The position numbers were made by a program, and so were the translations under genes. This document shows, piece after piece, positions 35,898 through 47,170 of a DNA stretch of 64,000 nt. The notes under the pieces are model-generated. The model was not told where the DNA came from. It saw only the letters and a list, made by a program, of their open reading frames with translations, and made no database searches. Source of the DNA: Glandiceps talaboti (lineage: Eukaryota; Hemichordata; Enteropneusta; Spengelidae). Location of the stretch: NCBI RefSeq assembly GCF_964340395.1, contig NC_135552.1:5625981-5689980 (forward strand), written 5' to 3'. Numbering within the stretch: the first letter of the stretch is position 1; the number at the start of each line of letters is the position of its first letter.

Positions 35898-35952
35898 CAG
35901 ACTCACACACAAACAAACCGCCATTTCAATACCTTCCCTTACGGGAGGTAAA
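33844..35952 (-). repeat. Dispersed repeat family A, tandem cluster
   Basis: Three joined pieces are seen. A partial copy starts at 33846 ('accagatttaaaccgaatgc', CTCCCGTAAGGG). A fuller copy starts at 34132 and runs through about seven core units to (CAGACACA)n near 35170 and 'accttccgta' at 35212-35224. A third, lacking its head, ends with (CAGA)n/(TAGA)n and CCCTTACGGGAGG (35938-35950). Core units here have a period of about 150 bp and are better conserved than elsewhere. Confidence 0.85.
35730..35902. repeat. (CAGA)n-(TAGA)n compound microsatellite
   Basis: About 15 CAGA units pass into about 26 TAGA units at the microsatellite position of the family A cluster. The SIYL and SVCL reading frames are artefacts. 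Confidence 0.95.
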
Positions 35953-37195
35953 AAATGAATGAAAAAAAGGTGTAAACTATGTGTGAAACAAACACAGTAG
36001 TTATGTAGTAGGGGCAGCTAGGGATTTACTAGTATTTGATTTACAACTTATGATCATAATTCACAATTATAAGAACATCATTGACATTTATTTCACGTTT
36101 CATCTCATCTAGTTCGTTTCCTTGTCTGTCGTCGGAAATTGAATTAACTGTCTGACATTGTGTTTAAATGTCGTCGTCAGAAGTTAAAGAATCTATGAAA
36201 AATGACCCGACTACAAAGTACGTACAATTGGGGATGTGAAGATATCATCTGGTACATGATTTGTGGTGGGAAATGAGGTTTTAGCATTACCAAACCAATC
36301 TTTGATCGGTCGTTCACAGATTCCGTTTAATGAAAGATGCAGAAGGGAGTAAATAACAAAGCCAGTCCTGAACAAATGGCATTTTTAACTTGAAGGTTGT
36401 AATTTCTTGTGAAAATTGTATGAACAGGAATTACAGTGGAAGCCAGCTATACAAACAAATCATCTTGCTGCTCGACATGAATTTCAATGTATATGTTGAT
36501 GTACAGTGCTAGTGACAAAAAAATCCGGTATTTTCACTTTTGGCTATGCAATTGAGATCAAATATATCCTAAAGCAAAACTAATCCCTAATGAAAATAAG
36601 CAAATAAACGCATTTGTTTTTAAGCACATACACGTCTTTCAGGTTGTTACACACTTTTTGAACAATACAGATTGCTTAAAGTCTTCCGTTTTATCTAAGT
36701 AACCGATAAAACGGAAAATATTGTTTATGATAAATTATTTGTAACATAGCTTGGTATTTGATAGAATAGGCGGTCTATATTTTGTTTGCATATTATACTA
36801 TTGGAAAGGCTTGTTCCATTTAAAGCCCTATTTTCACACAAACAATGGGTCAACTGTAGTAGTAGTCAGTCGGCGCTCATTCATTACCTACTGCGGACAT
36901 GCAAATACATTGACCGTGATCATATTCAGGAAATGTAAAGAGGACTTCAAGCAATCTGTTATCCAATGACAGGATGTGTTATCAAACGGGCTGAACCCTA
37001 CAGGTAAGGTACTCTATTTCCGTTTCCCCCTTAACCTACGTTCAAATTGGCTGTCAATATTGACATCATTGTTAAAGTCGAATTAGATGGACAGATGTAT
37101 ACGAGGTAACAGCAATATTGGAGGGGTCCATATCTTTTAAAGACATAAGGGGTGTTTTGGCTTAATAAGTAATTATGTGATTACGACTGTGACAT
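35953..37195. other. Unannotated stretch
   Basis: No repeat or coding signature is recognised. The longest open frames (about 70 residues, near 36.75-36.97 kb) have no domain-like features. Confidence 0.4.
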
Positions 37196-37197
37196 AG

Positions 37198-37416
<219 letters not shown>

Positions 37417-37482
37417 AATAGTATCAAACTCGTAGAATAGAGTGCTCGATGCTTGGGTAAGCAGGGCGGGAATAATCAAAGT

Positions 37483-37618
37483 AGGTTGGTTGGAACTTGA
37501 GGTGCTTGGTTGTAACTCCGAGTTTCACGCTCAATGCGTTCATCAGACAACTGATGAACGCATTGATGAACGCATTGAGCGTGAAACTCGGAGTTACAAC
37601 CAAGCACCTCAAGTTCCA
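37483..37618. repeat. Palindrome of two inverted ribozyme units
   Basis: 'gtaggttggttggaacttga' (37481-37500) pairs with 'tcaagttccaaccaacctac' (37608-37627), and pairing extends inward almost perfectly to the centre near 37553. The right (plus-strand) ribozyme copy has two successive, partly duplicated stem II segments and lost its stem I partner. Confidence 0.85.
37508..37551 (-). ncRNA. Hammerhead ribozyme motif, family 1, copy a
   Basis: Minus strand: stem I strand GTTGT (37547-37551), CTGATGA (37540-37546), stem II ACGC-ATTGA-GCGT (37527-37539), GAAA (37523-37526), a short stem III in CTCGGAGT, H17 = U, then ACAAC, which pairs perfectly with GTTGT. All invariant core bases are present. 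The predicted cut lies between 37514 and 37513. It lies downstream of a Penelope-like coding fragment on the same strand. Confidence 0.75.
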
Positions 37619-37632
37619 ACCAACCTACTTTG

Positions 37633-37635
<3 letters not shown>

Positions 37636-37708
<73 letters not shown>
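37636..37708. repeat. (TA)n microsatellite
   Basis: About 36 TA units between the two hammerhead motifs. Confidence 0.95.
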
Positions 37709-37710
<2 letters not shown>

Positions 37711-37723
37711 AATTATGGTACGG

Positions 37724-37769
37724 AGCCGTTACTCAGAGTTTCACGCTTAAATGCGATCTTCAGACGACT
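37724..37769 (-). ncRNA. Hammerhead ribozyme motif, family 1, copy b
   Basis: Minus strand: AGTCGT (37764-37769), CTGAAGA (fits CUGANGA, 37757-37763), stem II TCGCATTTAAGCGT (CGC/GCG plus loop), GAAA (37739-37742), stem III in CTCTGAGT, H17 = A at 37730, then ACGGCT (37724-37729), which pairs with AGTCGT at all six positions including one G-U. All conserved core bases are intact; only the U-U pair closing stem II is unusual. It lies 216 nt from copy a measured between predicted cuts, same strand. Confidence 0.75.
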
Positions 37770-37849
37770 AACGGAAATTCAAGTGATAGAATTCGAACTC
37801 GCAGAAGAACTGGTACCCGGATGTGATGCGCGTTGAGGAGTGACATGGT

Positions 37850-38063
37850 GGAATGATAGAATGTATTGGTTTTCATGGCGGCACTTTGAAATCAGTTCTG
37901 TTCGTTTATTGAGGAGCCCACATTTATTCGTACTGATGATAAACATCTTCTCCGTAAGACACAGGTTGCACCTTTTTGTTGCGTTAGAGTAGGCGGCCGC
38001 ATGGCATTGATAGCCCAGTTGATGGAATACTGGTGGCCCGACTCCTTTATTTTCCAGACACAC
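37850..38063 (-). pseudogene. Penelope-like element, GIY-YIG C-terminal fragment
   Basis: The minus-strand frame reads GYQCHAAAYSNATKRCNLCL, then TEKMFII, GLLNKRTEL and SKCRHENQYIL. The C-x-L-C-L-x-E-K and LNKR-x-EL-x-x-x-CRH signature is the conserved end of Penelope-like retroelement proteins, downstream of the GIY-YIG endonuclease core. The matching GIY-YIG core lies nearby on the opposite strand (38400-38570), so the element is rearranged. Confidence 0.8.
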
Positions 38064-38101
38064 TTTGAAAGTTCAGTACAATTTCCATATTCTATCTGTG
38101 T

Positions 38102-38130
38102 AATTCTATCTGTGTTACACAGATAGAATT
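38102..38130. repeat. Perfect palindrome at the junction of two Penelope fragments
   Basis: AATTCTATCTGTGT and ACACAGATAGAATT are inverted around a single base. The left arm is itself a direct repeat of 'attctatctgtg' just before it (38089-38100). The palindrome sits exactly between the minus-strand and plus-strand Penelope fragments. Confidence 0.85.
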
Positions 38131-38570
38131 GACACCATCAAGAGACGGAGAAATAGGAAACGTAATGTCACCTGGTTTAATCCCACATACAGTCAAAACG
38201 TAAGCAGTAACGTCGGGAGAATTTTCCTCCACCTTCTTGGGCGTCACTTCCCTAAGGAGCACAAGTTACATAAAATTTTCAACAAGGGGAATGTGAAAGT
38301 GAGCTACAGTTGTATGAATAACATGGCTTCCATCATCAAAGCTCACAATAATATGATCCTTAAACGCGGAAACGAAGCTCCCATAGGGGCAACTGTCGTG
38401 ATAAATCAACTTGCCCGCTTGATGGGAAATGCCAATCAGACAATATCGTCTACAGCGCCCAGGTCAAAATAAACAACAGAGATACCAAATCCTACATTGG
38501 CTCAACAGAAAACAGCTTCATAATGCGTTACGGCAACCACAAGTGTTCTTTCGCCAATAACAAATATTGA
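38131..38570 (+). pseudogene. Penelope-like element: RT end, CxC linker and GIY-YIG endonuclease core
   Basis: The first frame reads RNVTWFNPTYSQNVSSNVG, then FLHLLGRHFPKEHKLHKIFN and KVSYSCMNNMASIIKAHN, the conserved region after the reverse transcriptase in Penelope-like proteins. A one-base shift near 38385 leads to GNCRDKSTCPLDGKC (the CNCR...CPLxxxC linker) and NIVYSAQV...SYIGSTENSFIMRYGNHKCSF, the GIY-YIG motif in its Penelope form (VYSA, YIGSTE, R/RYxNHK). The frame ends in TGA at 38568-38570. The RT catalytic domain is absent. It is a 5'-truncated, frameshifted remnant. Confidence 0.88.
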
Positions 38571-38599
38571 GAGCCGCGGGTTCCAATGGTTTTGATGCC

Positions 38600-40870
38600 T
38601 GCATTCGATGTCTACATGGGAGAATGTTTGATATACAAACTGTCGCAAGAAAATGTATTCATTCAATCTTGCTAACTTAAAGTGTAACAAGCGTAGATTC
38701 TTGTTGGTTTCTGCGTGTTTGTATCAAACAGAGCTAGTGAACACTAACATGAAACGGGTTGTAATTTCAATATGATACAAATAATAAGTATCCAGAACGA
38801 TATTTGAACCGTGTTTAAAATACAACAATAAACAACACCGAGCAGTATTATATAGATAGTTATATTACATATGGAAGCATTTGCTTGAGGCGAATTATGT
38901 ACAAATTTAGCTGAAGTCAATATTAAAATAGTGTTTTGTGTATGTGCTGATGCAGTAGTAAGAGTGATGTCAAACCCAACATGCATTACTAGATTGGTTG
39001 ATAAATATAATATGATATTAATCAATATTTCATAGCTATCTTTATCAAACTACATGAGGCGCCATACTCAAATGTCTTCCTATTGTATACGGGTTCATAT
39101 TTTTGTCATCCACAGGTTGAAACGTCTCCTCAAGACATTTCCTTTGATTCGATACAATTATGACGGAATCACATTGTGGTGTTTTCGTCGTGCAGCCTAG
39201 AAAAAGTACTTCGAGTGAATCACCGATAGGAGGTCGACTATATACATATTTAGTTCGTTGCTTATCTTCGTGTTAGTCATTTTCAAGGTGTTGCCAAAAA
39301 CATTGCTGGTTTATAATGAACTCCAAGAAGCAAATATGTCATGAAATCTACAAGTAGTATAGTTAATATAAATCTAACTGAGGACACCACTCCATCACGC
39401 TATCATCAATACGGACTTCCAATAGTTTATATACCTTTTTTTAAATACTTCGAAACCGTTTGAGTTATCGATAGACCGTGCACTTAGAAGTACTCATGAG
39501 AATTATTTTAGATGCTGTTTCTGTTACCCTGTGGTCGTGAAGGGTCTGTTTCTTAAAGACTCTTCGAGGACAATTTACACTATTTCGTTGTTTGAGTTTA
39601 AAGCGAGGGATTAATATATTGCCACTATTTGGCAGGCTTTTCTTGCTTTGACATCGAATTCTGAAATCGATATTGTATCGACTACGTCGGAAGGGACTGT
39701 ACTGCGTTTCAGTTGCTGACCTCTAACTTCGCTGTGTCTTTCAAAATTAATGGACACAGGTATTTTAATCTATCAAATTGATAACAAAACGTACGTCCTG
39801 TTTGCCCTTCATTTTGTAGTTGCATCCTAACTCGTACGGAAATCAAGGTATAGGCAAACTAAGACTGAATTTTGTTACATGTTAAGGCAAAATATAAAAT
39901 CTGTCCGATACCCTCCTGACCATCCTTTAAGCTGCCGACCCAAAACATTCTTTTAACAAAACGATAAGAAATTATTTTGACCTTCATGTACGTCTGTTTT
40001 CTTTCCATAGTAATATCTGTCCATATTTCATCAAAACTAAAATCACAGAAGGGGTATTCTGACCGACATTTCGTTTGGTGTTAATTTCTTTTTAACAATT
40101 AAAAACATAAAATAAAATGAAATAAAATCCCGAACTACCTAGGATATCGGAAACACACATTTTTGTGGACATAATTTGATGTAATTACACTCATGGTAGG
40201 ATGGCATCTCTATCAAGTTTTCATCCAAGTGGCCGCACACTCAACCCCAGTCAGTTTTTAAACTAATATAGGGTGATTTTATCTAGACACCAAAGCCACC
40301 GCTTTTACTCATTTTTGTGATGTATCACATGCAACAAAGTAATTTTGTTAGTTTGTGTCTACTTTAGTTTTATGATAGCACGCTTTCCATAGTAGTAGCA
40401 TACAAATTTCTGATCTATTGTGCTAATACAGAGCTCCTTAGGCGATATGGCATGGTTTCCTTGAACCCAGGTCAAAATTCTAATTGTATAAAATAAGGGT
40501 TACTGTTTCGATGGGATGGGATTTCATTTTAATCTAAAGAATGAAGTTTGATTATCGAGTTTAACCGAAGTATTCTTCCTGGGTTTGAAGTATCGTATAT
40601 TATATGTAAGATCATAATCAATGTATTACACGTTTTTTGTACAAAGCTCATCGACCTAAATTAAGTTCTTCCACAGGCAGTATTCAAAGCAATGATTAAA
40701 AAAATAAGGGAGCAATAAGCTTCTATAATCCCATCCTTTGGAAACATTAACTAATGCATTGATGAAAAATAGAGAGATTAATACGTTTTTATTATAATTT
40801 TGCTATTTTTCAAAGCCGCATAAAATGTTATAGCCTCCAATATCCATTTCTAACTCCAATCTTTTGAAAT
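38600..40870. other. Unannotated stretch
   Basis: AT-rich sequence with no recognised repeat, gene or RNA. Short open frames (up to about 93 residues near 38.75-39.02 kb) lack any signature. Confidence 0.4.
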
Positions 40871-40910
40871 AATTTGTTTGTTTGCTCATCTATGTCACTG
40901 CTTTTCTGCA

Positions 40911-40945
40911 TGCCTTTCTGCATGCATGCATGCATGCATGCATGC

Positions 40946-40978
<33 letters not shown>

Positions 40979-41127
40979 TGTATGTATGTATGTATGTATG
41001 TATGAATGTACTACTATGTATGTATCTATCTACTATGTATGTATGTATGTATGTATGTATGTATGTATGTATGTATGTATGTATGTATCTATCTATCTAT
41101 CTATCTATATATATCTACCTATCTATC

Positions 41128-41181
<54 letters not shown>

Positions 41182-41277
41182 CATTCATCTATCTATCTTT
41201 CTATCTATCTATCTATCTATCTATCTATCCAAATGTTTATATCTATCTAGCTATCTATCTATCTATCTATCTATCTA

Positions 41278-41326
<49 letters not shown>

Positions 41327-41375
41327 ACCCATCTATATATTTATCTATTTATCTAGCTAGCCATATATCTATATT
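40911..41375. repeat. Compound microsatellite block: (TGCA)n, (TGTA)n, (TATC)n, (TA)n
   Basis: (TGCA)n at 40918-40946, (TGTA)n at 40947-41003 and 41033-41090, (TATC)n at 41088-41278 with small interruptions, and (TA)n at 41276-41322. The 160-residue and shorter open frames across it are artefacts. Confidence 0.95.
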
Positions 41376-41846
41376 TATATATAATATAGATATGGTTTCG
41401 CGGACTACAAATAGACTACCGGCTCGAATTTGTATTAGTCCGCGGAATCATACTCGGAGCATCATGACGTAAAACTAAGATTGATTTTGTGGAATTATAT
41501 ATATATAATTAAGACAATCCATATTGTTTCTACAATTTTGAATGATTGTTTATAGAATTTCTGCATACTGCATTGTTTCATCGCACTATAGTCTTCATCT
41601 TGTATAAAAAAATGGCGTCCGACGGCTATGCAAATTACGTAATCGCATGACCTTTGACGAGGTCAAGCTTATGTACAGATTATTGTGCTGTGGTTTCTCA
41701 ACCAAAATTATCGGTTATAACCTTGCGATGTACATAAATTATGTGATATCAAACTTAGTTTTCAAATTAAAATATTCCCAAACCTACAATTACCGATCAA
41801 AGATATGAAATATATCCAACACGATAACGATGATATTAATCATATA

Positions 41847-42105
41847 ACCCTGAATTATTCAGAGTTTAATTGGTATATTTTGATCATATTATATAGTATG
41901 ACAATTGTAATAACCCCCAGGGTAAAAATAGTAATATAATCCTGAATTATTCAAATATAGCCTTTGATTATTATATTTTGACCCTATATATAGTATGGCA
42001 ATTGTAATAATCCCGAGGTAATAATAGTCGTATTATTCTAAATTATTCAGGCTTTGATTATTATATTTTGATATATAGATAGTATGACAATTGCAATGAT
42101 TATCA
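41847..42105. repeat. Three diverged tandem units of about 90-96 bp
   Basis: 'tatagtatgacaattgtaat' recurs near 41893, 41989 and 42077, each preceded by 'ttattatattttga'-type sequence and followed by 'tgaattattca'-type sequence. The units vary in length. No coding content. Confidence 0.7.
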
Positions 42106-42109
42106 GAGA

Positions 42110-43950
42110 GATATCAATGTTAACCAGGAGTCATTTTCTAAAATTGATAAAGTTTCAACTTTGTTATCTGATATATGTCCATCTGTTGAAAACTGAAAAT
42201 CTTTAGACTATGGTACAAATAGGTAGACAATCTATTAAGTGAAGTTTTATCGTTTACAGTGTCTAGGAATATGTATGCATCTTTTTATACGTTAAACGAA
42301 ATTCATGCATATTAATAACCTACTTTGTATATTATTTAATGTTAAGAAGATACATACTTTATAGTTTATGTGAGAGATGCCAATTCTTAGTGGAATGTAT
42401 GTACTAATTTATAACACATCATTTCCGGATTTGTTCAATTAGAAATTGGTGATTAAAATAAATGTATTTTTTGTTCTTGGACTCTTCCTCTGGTTCATAG
42501 AACCCTGGTTAGCTATTCATTAAATTTCATACATATAAATTGCCATCATGTGCATAATATTTGTCAAACTTTTTTTTTTTCCTGGTATTTATGGATCCGA
42601 AGTGTATCATTGAATGAACCAATACAATAAGCTGTGTGCTACACGTGTTAAATTTATAAGCGACACTTGAGCACAGGTGGCATTTTGATAAAATCGTTTT
42701 CTCAATTCGGTATCCTTTGAGAAGAGGACTTCATATCCGAGCAGAAGTCTGCAATCCTGCAACGCATACTTTTTTCTGTTGTAAAAAAAAGGGTTTCAGG
42801 TTACAACGTGAATTCGAAGGGAGAAGTAGTGTGTTCATGAGTTAATACCGGTTTACTGGTAGCCCTGTTAGTCGCAAAGGCGTAATATCTACAACCAAGC
42901 AAAACATTGGTTTTAAAGTGACATTATCGAAAATAAATGAATGGGGATTTTTTAATTCTATTAATAGCTACACATATTGTACATTAGTATCTGGGGCAAT
43001 TTACAACATCCGTCTTTATAACTGCAGTAAAGATCGGTCAGTTAGTATAACTCAAAAAAATTGCTGATCACAAAAAATAACAGTTTACATGCATTATACC
43101 ATGCACAAGCCAGGTTCAACAAACAAACAAAATGGGATATATACTCTGGTCGTTAGTACGTCACGACAACGTGTATCTACGTCATTGGTTTCGCCGTGTT
43201 CGAAATGAGTCAAAACATTCAAAATTACTTTCCCCCCCCCCCCCGACTTTTTTTTCATATTACTGCCGATGGTATAATTACATTATTCCCCAATAATTTT
43301 CTTCATTCAGCCGGAAAATACTCGTGACCTAAGGGTTGTCACTGCACGTCTAACGACTCATAGTGACAAGGACCCCTAGATAACTTGTACTTTCCTTGGC
43401 TAAACGAAGAAAGATGTTGGGGAATAATACAAATTATATCCTGTGTACATAATTATGAACACTATTCAGGAGTCACTTCGTAACAAAGAAAGTTGATTTA
43501 TGGAAACGAAAACCATGCTGTAATATACACTCATTACGTGGTCTTGTTCGGGCACTAGTAGACGTTGTGTATTAAAATTGTTGCTACATAACAGCACTCA
43601 TATGGTAACCGTGTTTTGTAACACATCACATTCACTGGCACATATTCTTTCTATAGTCAGAGCAAATATCCGTTAAGACTTTCGTACTACATGAATATTA
43701 CCCTAGGGAAAATAGAATACAAACGGTGCCCCTATATGCAAATTTTAGGTCTCAATGGTTCAAAAGCCCACATCACGTGTTACTATCTAAGGTTCAAATA
43801 ACATGTGTTATAATTTCTTATAGAGGAATGTCATATTCATTTACTTGCCTAAAATTCATACAACTTGCCGAAACCACAACATAATAAGACATCATATAAG
43901 GCATGGCTTATGTATTGAAGCAGAGACGCTGAAGAATATCCCATACGGAC
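42110..43950. other. Unannotated stretch with one small inverted-repeat element
   Basis: Only homopolymer runs and one hairpin element (43283-43432, listed separately) are seen. Confidence 0.4.
43283..43432. repeat. Short inverted-repeat element
   Basis: 'attattccccaataattttc' near 43283 and its inverted counterpart 'gatgttggggaataat' near 43412 bound about 150 bp, with a second pairing of 'ttcattcagcc' with 'ggctaaacgaa'. MITE-like; family unknown. Confidence 0.55.
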
Positions 43951-43953
43951 TTA

Positions 43954-44369
43954 CTGACGATCCCACAATGTCACACAACCGCAATAAACTAACTTCGTTC
44001 GTTTAGGGGGAAAGGGTTCTGGCGTCATTGCGAGTGCTGAACTTCATTTTCGCATTTCGCAACTTTCACTTCCTTTTGTAATTACTACTGAAATGTTGAT
44101 AAGTTGATAAATATTTACCTCTGATGTGAGATACATGTATGGTGCTGAGTTTCTGGTAGTATTTTAATGACTGTGTTTAATGTGTTTATAATCATGTTTT
44201 TACATTACATGGACCATACTGTTGTGACCACTACAGTTTTCATCTATGTTTAAATCATATATAAATACTTGAAGTCGCACTTGTGAGCATTCATTTGGGG
44301 GGGGGGGGGTTTGACCTAAACGATCAATGTTCATTTGTTGGGCTTCTGCGACATTGTGCGATCGTCCCT
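43954..44369 (-). mobile_element. MITE family B, copy 2
   Basis: Inverted ends 'gacgatcccacaatgtcaca' (left) and 'acattgtgcgatcgtccct' (right). The interior is the reverse complement of 31099-31530 (shared 'gttgataagttgataaa', 'aatcatgtttttacattaca'). A poly-G run at 44297-44310 replaces the C-rich run of copy 1. No coding content. Confidence 0.8.
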
Positions 44370-44552
44370 GAAGATGTGACATTTTCAGCATGCAGATTCC
44401 CAACTCAACTGACAATAATATATAAATAGATAAATGACGGCACAAGGAGCCTCAGATAAATATCAATAAACAAATTATCTAGGAGATCCAAAATATATCA
44501 TAGAGTAAGAAAATAGACTACTTTGACCAATATATTTGCATTCTTATATAAA

Positions 44553-44660
44553 CATGTATGTATGTATGTATGTATGTATGTATGTATGTATGTATGTATG
44601 TACGTATGTATGCAAATACTGTGTATGTGTGGGTGGGTGGGTGGGTGTATGTATGTATGA
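44553..44660. repeat. (TGTA)n and (GTGG)n microsatellites
   Basis: (TGTA)n at 44553-44612, then (GGGT)n at 44629-44647 and a short (TGTA)n. Confidence 0.9.
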
Positions 44661-44769
44661 ATGTATCACATGTGGAGGTGCAGCACTGAACACTATGGAA
44701 CAAATTCTAAGATGTTTAACTAGACTAGATAAAGTTGGTTGTTATTTAGTAAGAGTACTAATAGTATAG

Positions 44770-46020
44770 GCCTATTACTTGATAATTTGCTGGGAACAGC
44801 ACGGATTATATCCACTGAAGCGTTCAGTTACAGCTACAAAAAACCATCTTCAATCACAGAGATTTCGCATATATAAAAGGGCACGGGGGGCAACAGATTT
44901 TCAAACTCATGTATAAACAAAACAGCTCCCTTTATAATAGAGACATGATATCTTTTTTCAACATGTGACGATAAGAACAACCTACATTTGGCACCTCACT
45001 GTATTTTTAGTTGATGAATATGTTCTCGGGGGAGCTTTAAATCTAATTTTCAGTAAACCTGCCGAGAGATGATTGAATGTGAAATTCTATCATTGGATGA
45101 TCCCTCTATTTCAATCCAGCTCCTTGTCCCTACTGTAGTGATCAAGACGGTAGAGGATCAAAGGACAGTTTGACTGTATTATCTAGAATATCCTTTGTAT
45201 TTCCCTCCCTGGATTACCAAATCTTCCAATGTACACCTTCTATCAATGTCGTAAGTTCTTATCTAATCACCGTATACTATACAAGATGACGTCTTTACGT
45301 TCATGAGAACTTTGATAAAGTTTCTCCTTTCATCGCCGCTCATGAATGGAATCCAAATTCTCTTCATTTTCCCATCCAGCCTCAAATATGAGCCTTATCT
45401 TTTTTTAAATTGGGATCAGATTCATACTCGCAATTGTAATCGAGATATTGGAAAATACCTATTCTGTGTTCTGTCGGGTGAGAAAAATGAAAACGGGAAG
45501 TCATTATGAAGTAAGTGTAGTACCACTGTGAAGGAAGAGGGCATTACAACTTGCGTGAAATGCAACGCATTTGAAGACCACGTATCTTGTTTAGCTCTGA
45601 AAAGAGTGATGGATTTCACGAAATGTCAAAGCTTCGGAGATTTGAAATTTAAATGCGTTTTTCTGTTAATAGCGTGATCGATGACACTCTCTGCGCATTT
45701 CAACTCAACGTAGTTCTGCCTATGCCTTTCCTGCTAAAGCTATACTATACTATAATATAATAAAATAAATAAAGTTAGTAAGGGGACGTAATGTAATAGT
45801 TTGTCTGTTTGTGCATGACTGTATGTATGTATGTATGACTGTATGTATGTATGTATGTATGTATGTATGTATGTATGTATGTATGTGAGTGTTTCTGTCT
45901 GTGAACACGATATCTCACTTGCTACACATCTGCCATATGATAATGGTGATGACTGATTAGATGTTGGTAAACATTCAATGAACATTAATTAGTCACTATT
46001 GGTTATTAGTAGTAGTTAGC
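44770..46020. other. Unannotated stretch with (TGTA)n at 45820-45885
   Basis: Apart from the microsatellite, no repeat or gene is recognised. Short open frames near 45.30-45.62 kb overlap on both strands and have no domain features. Confidence 0.4.
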
Positions 46021-46024
46021 TTAC

Positions 46025-46925
46025 ATCATACGACGGCATACTTCAAATTCGATGTTGGTACATAAATGTATCATAACAAAGCCCATATGTCCTGTAAAGT
46101 TTGCTTTTAGCTTTATTGAGTAATTTGCATTATTAATGATTTTCAGTAATTAAGCCACCTCGAAAGAAGGCATCTATCAAACATTTATCATATCATGTCA
46201 ACATATATCAACCATAATAAAGGACACGTGTACTATAAAGCTTGTTATCATAATCTCTTGATTTTTACAAATACTTTGCACAATTAATGGGTTTGATAGT
46301 TAGGCGATATCTTTAAAAAAAGAATGCATGTTTCAAATTTCATATAATATAATTTGGTAACATATATCAGCCATAATGAAGGGCACATATCCTATGAAAT
46401 CTGCTGACATATCTTTTAGTTTCAATAAATCATTTGCATAAGTTAATGATATTCGGCAATTGGGCTGTATCTTAAGATAGTTTGATACATATATTAACCA
46501 TAACAGTGCGCACATGTTCAATGAAGTTTGTTCACACGGCTCTTACTTTTAATGGGTGCTTTTTGAATAATTAATGATTTTCAGTAATTAGGCTATATTT
46601 AAGAATTCAAATTTCATATAATTTGATGTATATGAACCATAATAATGTGTACAGGTCCTATGAAGTTTGTTTACATCATTTTTAGGTTTAAATAATTATT
46701 TTTCTTTAATACATCATTCGGTTTAAATAATAATTTGCATACATTTAGGATTTTCAGCAATCAGGCTATATCTTTAGAATGCAAGCTTCATAATCATTCT
46801 ATTTTCCAATTAAGGGGTATATGATGTATGATACCTGTAGCTTAGAATTTTGCATTTCAACAATGTGTGTTGGAACACTTATCTATTATTTGTACCCTTG
46901 CTGGAGGCGTTCAGTTTATATTTGG
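46025..46925 (+). repeat. Dispersed repeat family A, copy 6 (no microsatellite end)
   Basis: Five to six diverged core units ('aatttgcattattaatga', 'cagtaattaagcc') end at 46898-46925 with 'ggaggcgttcagtttatatt', the family's right end. The (CTGT)n side is missing. A SINE fragment begins directly at the right end. Confidence 0.75.
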
Positions 46926-47170
46926 TTTATTTAGCGCTGTCCCACTCTCTTCTCGAAGCGCCTTACAATTATTACCCTGGCACAGACCTATAGTGGCACA
47001 ACAGCCTTTATACTTTTTCAACTCTCTAGAGGGCACAAATGAATCCCAGCCTCTGTAAGCGCAAAGTAATAAGGTATTTATATTGTAATCTATCCTCCTA
47101 CAGGTCCCCAATTATATACCAAGATTTAAATGATCGTAAAGTTTTGCCTATGGACTTTAGCCATTCCGTA
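46915..47170 (-). mobile_element. SINE fragment, same family as 12396-12760
   Basis: 'tttagcgctgtcccactctc', 'gcgccttacaattattaccc' and 'aggtccccaattatatacc' match the body and 3' end of the SINE at 12.4-12.7 kb in the same orientation. The tRNA-like head is missing after 'ggactttagccattc'. Confidence 0.8.

Noticed and set aside
40878-41360. 160-residue open frame of MYVC, LSIY and IYIY repeats
   Set aside because: Translation of (TGTA)n, (TATC)n and (TA)n. The same applies near 37.2-37.5 and 59.1 kb.
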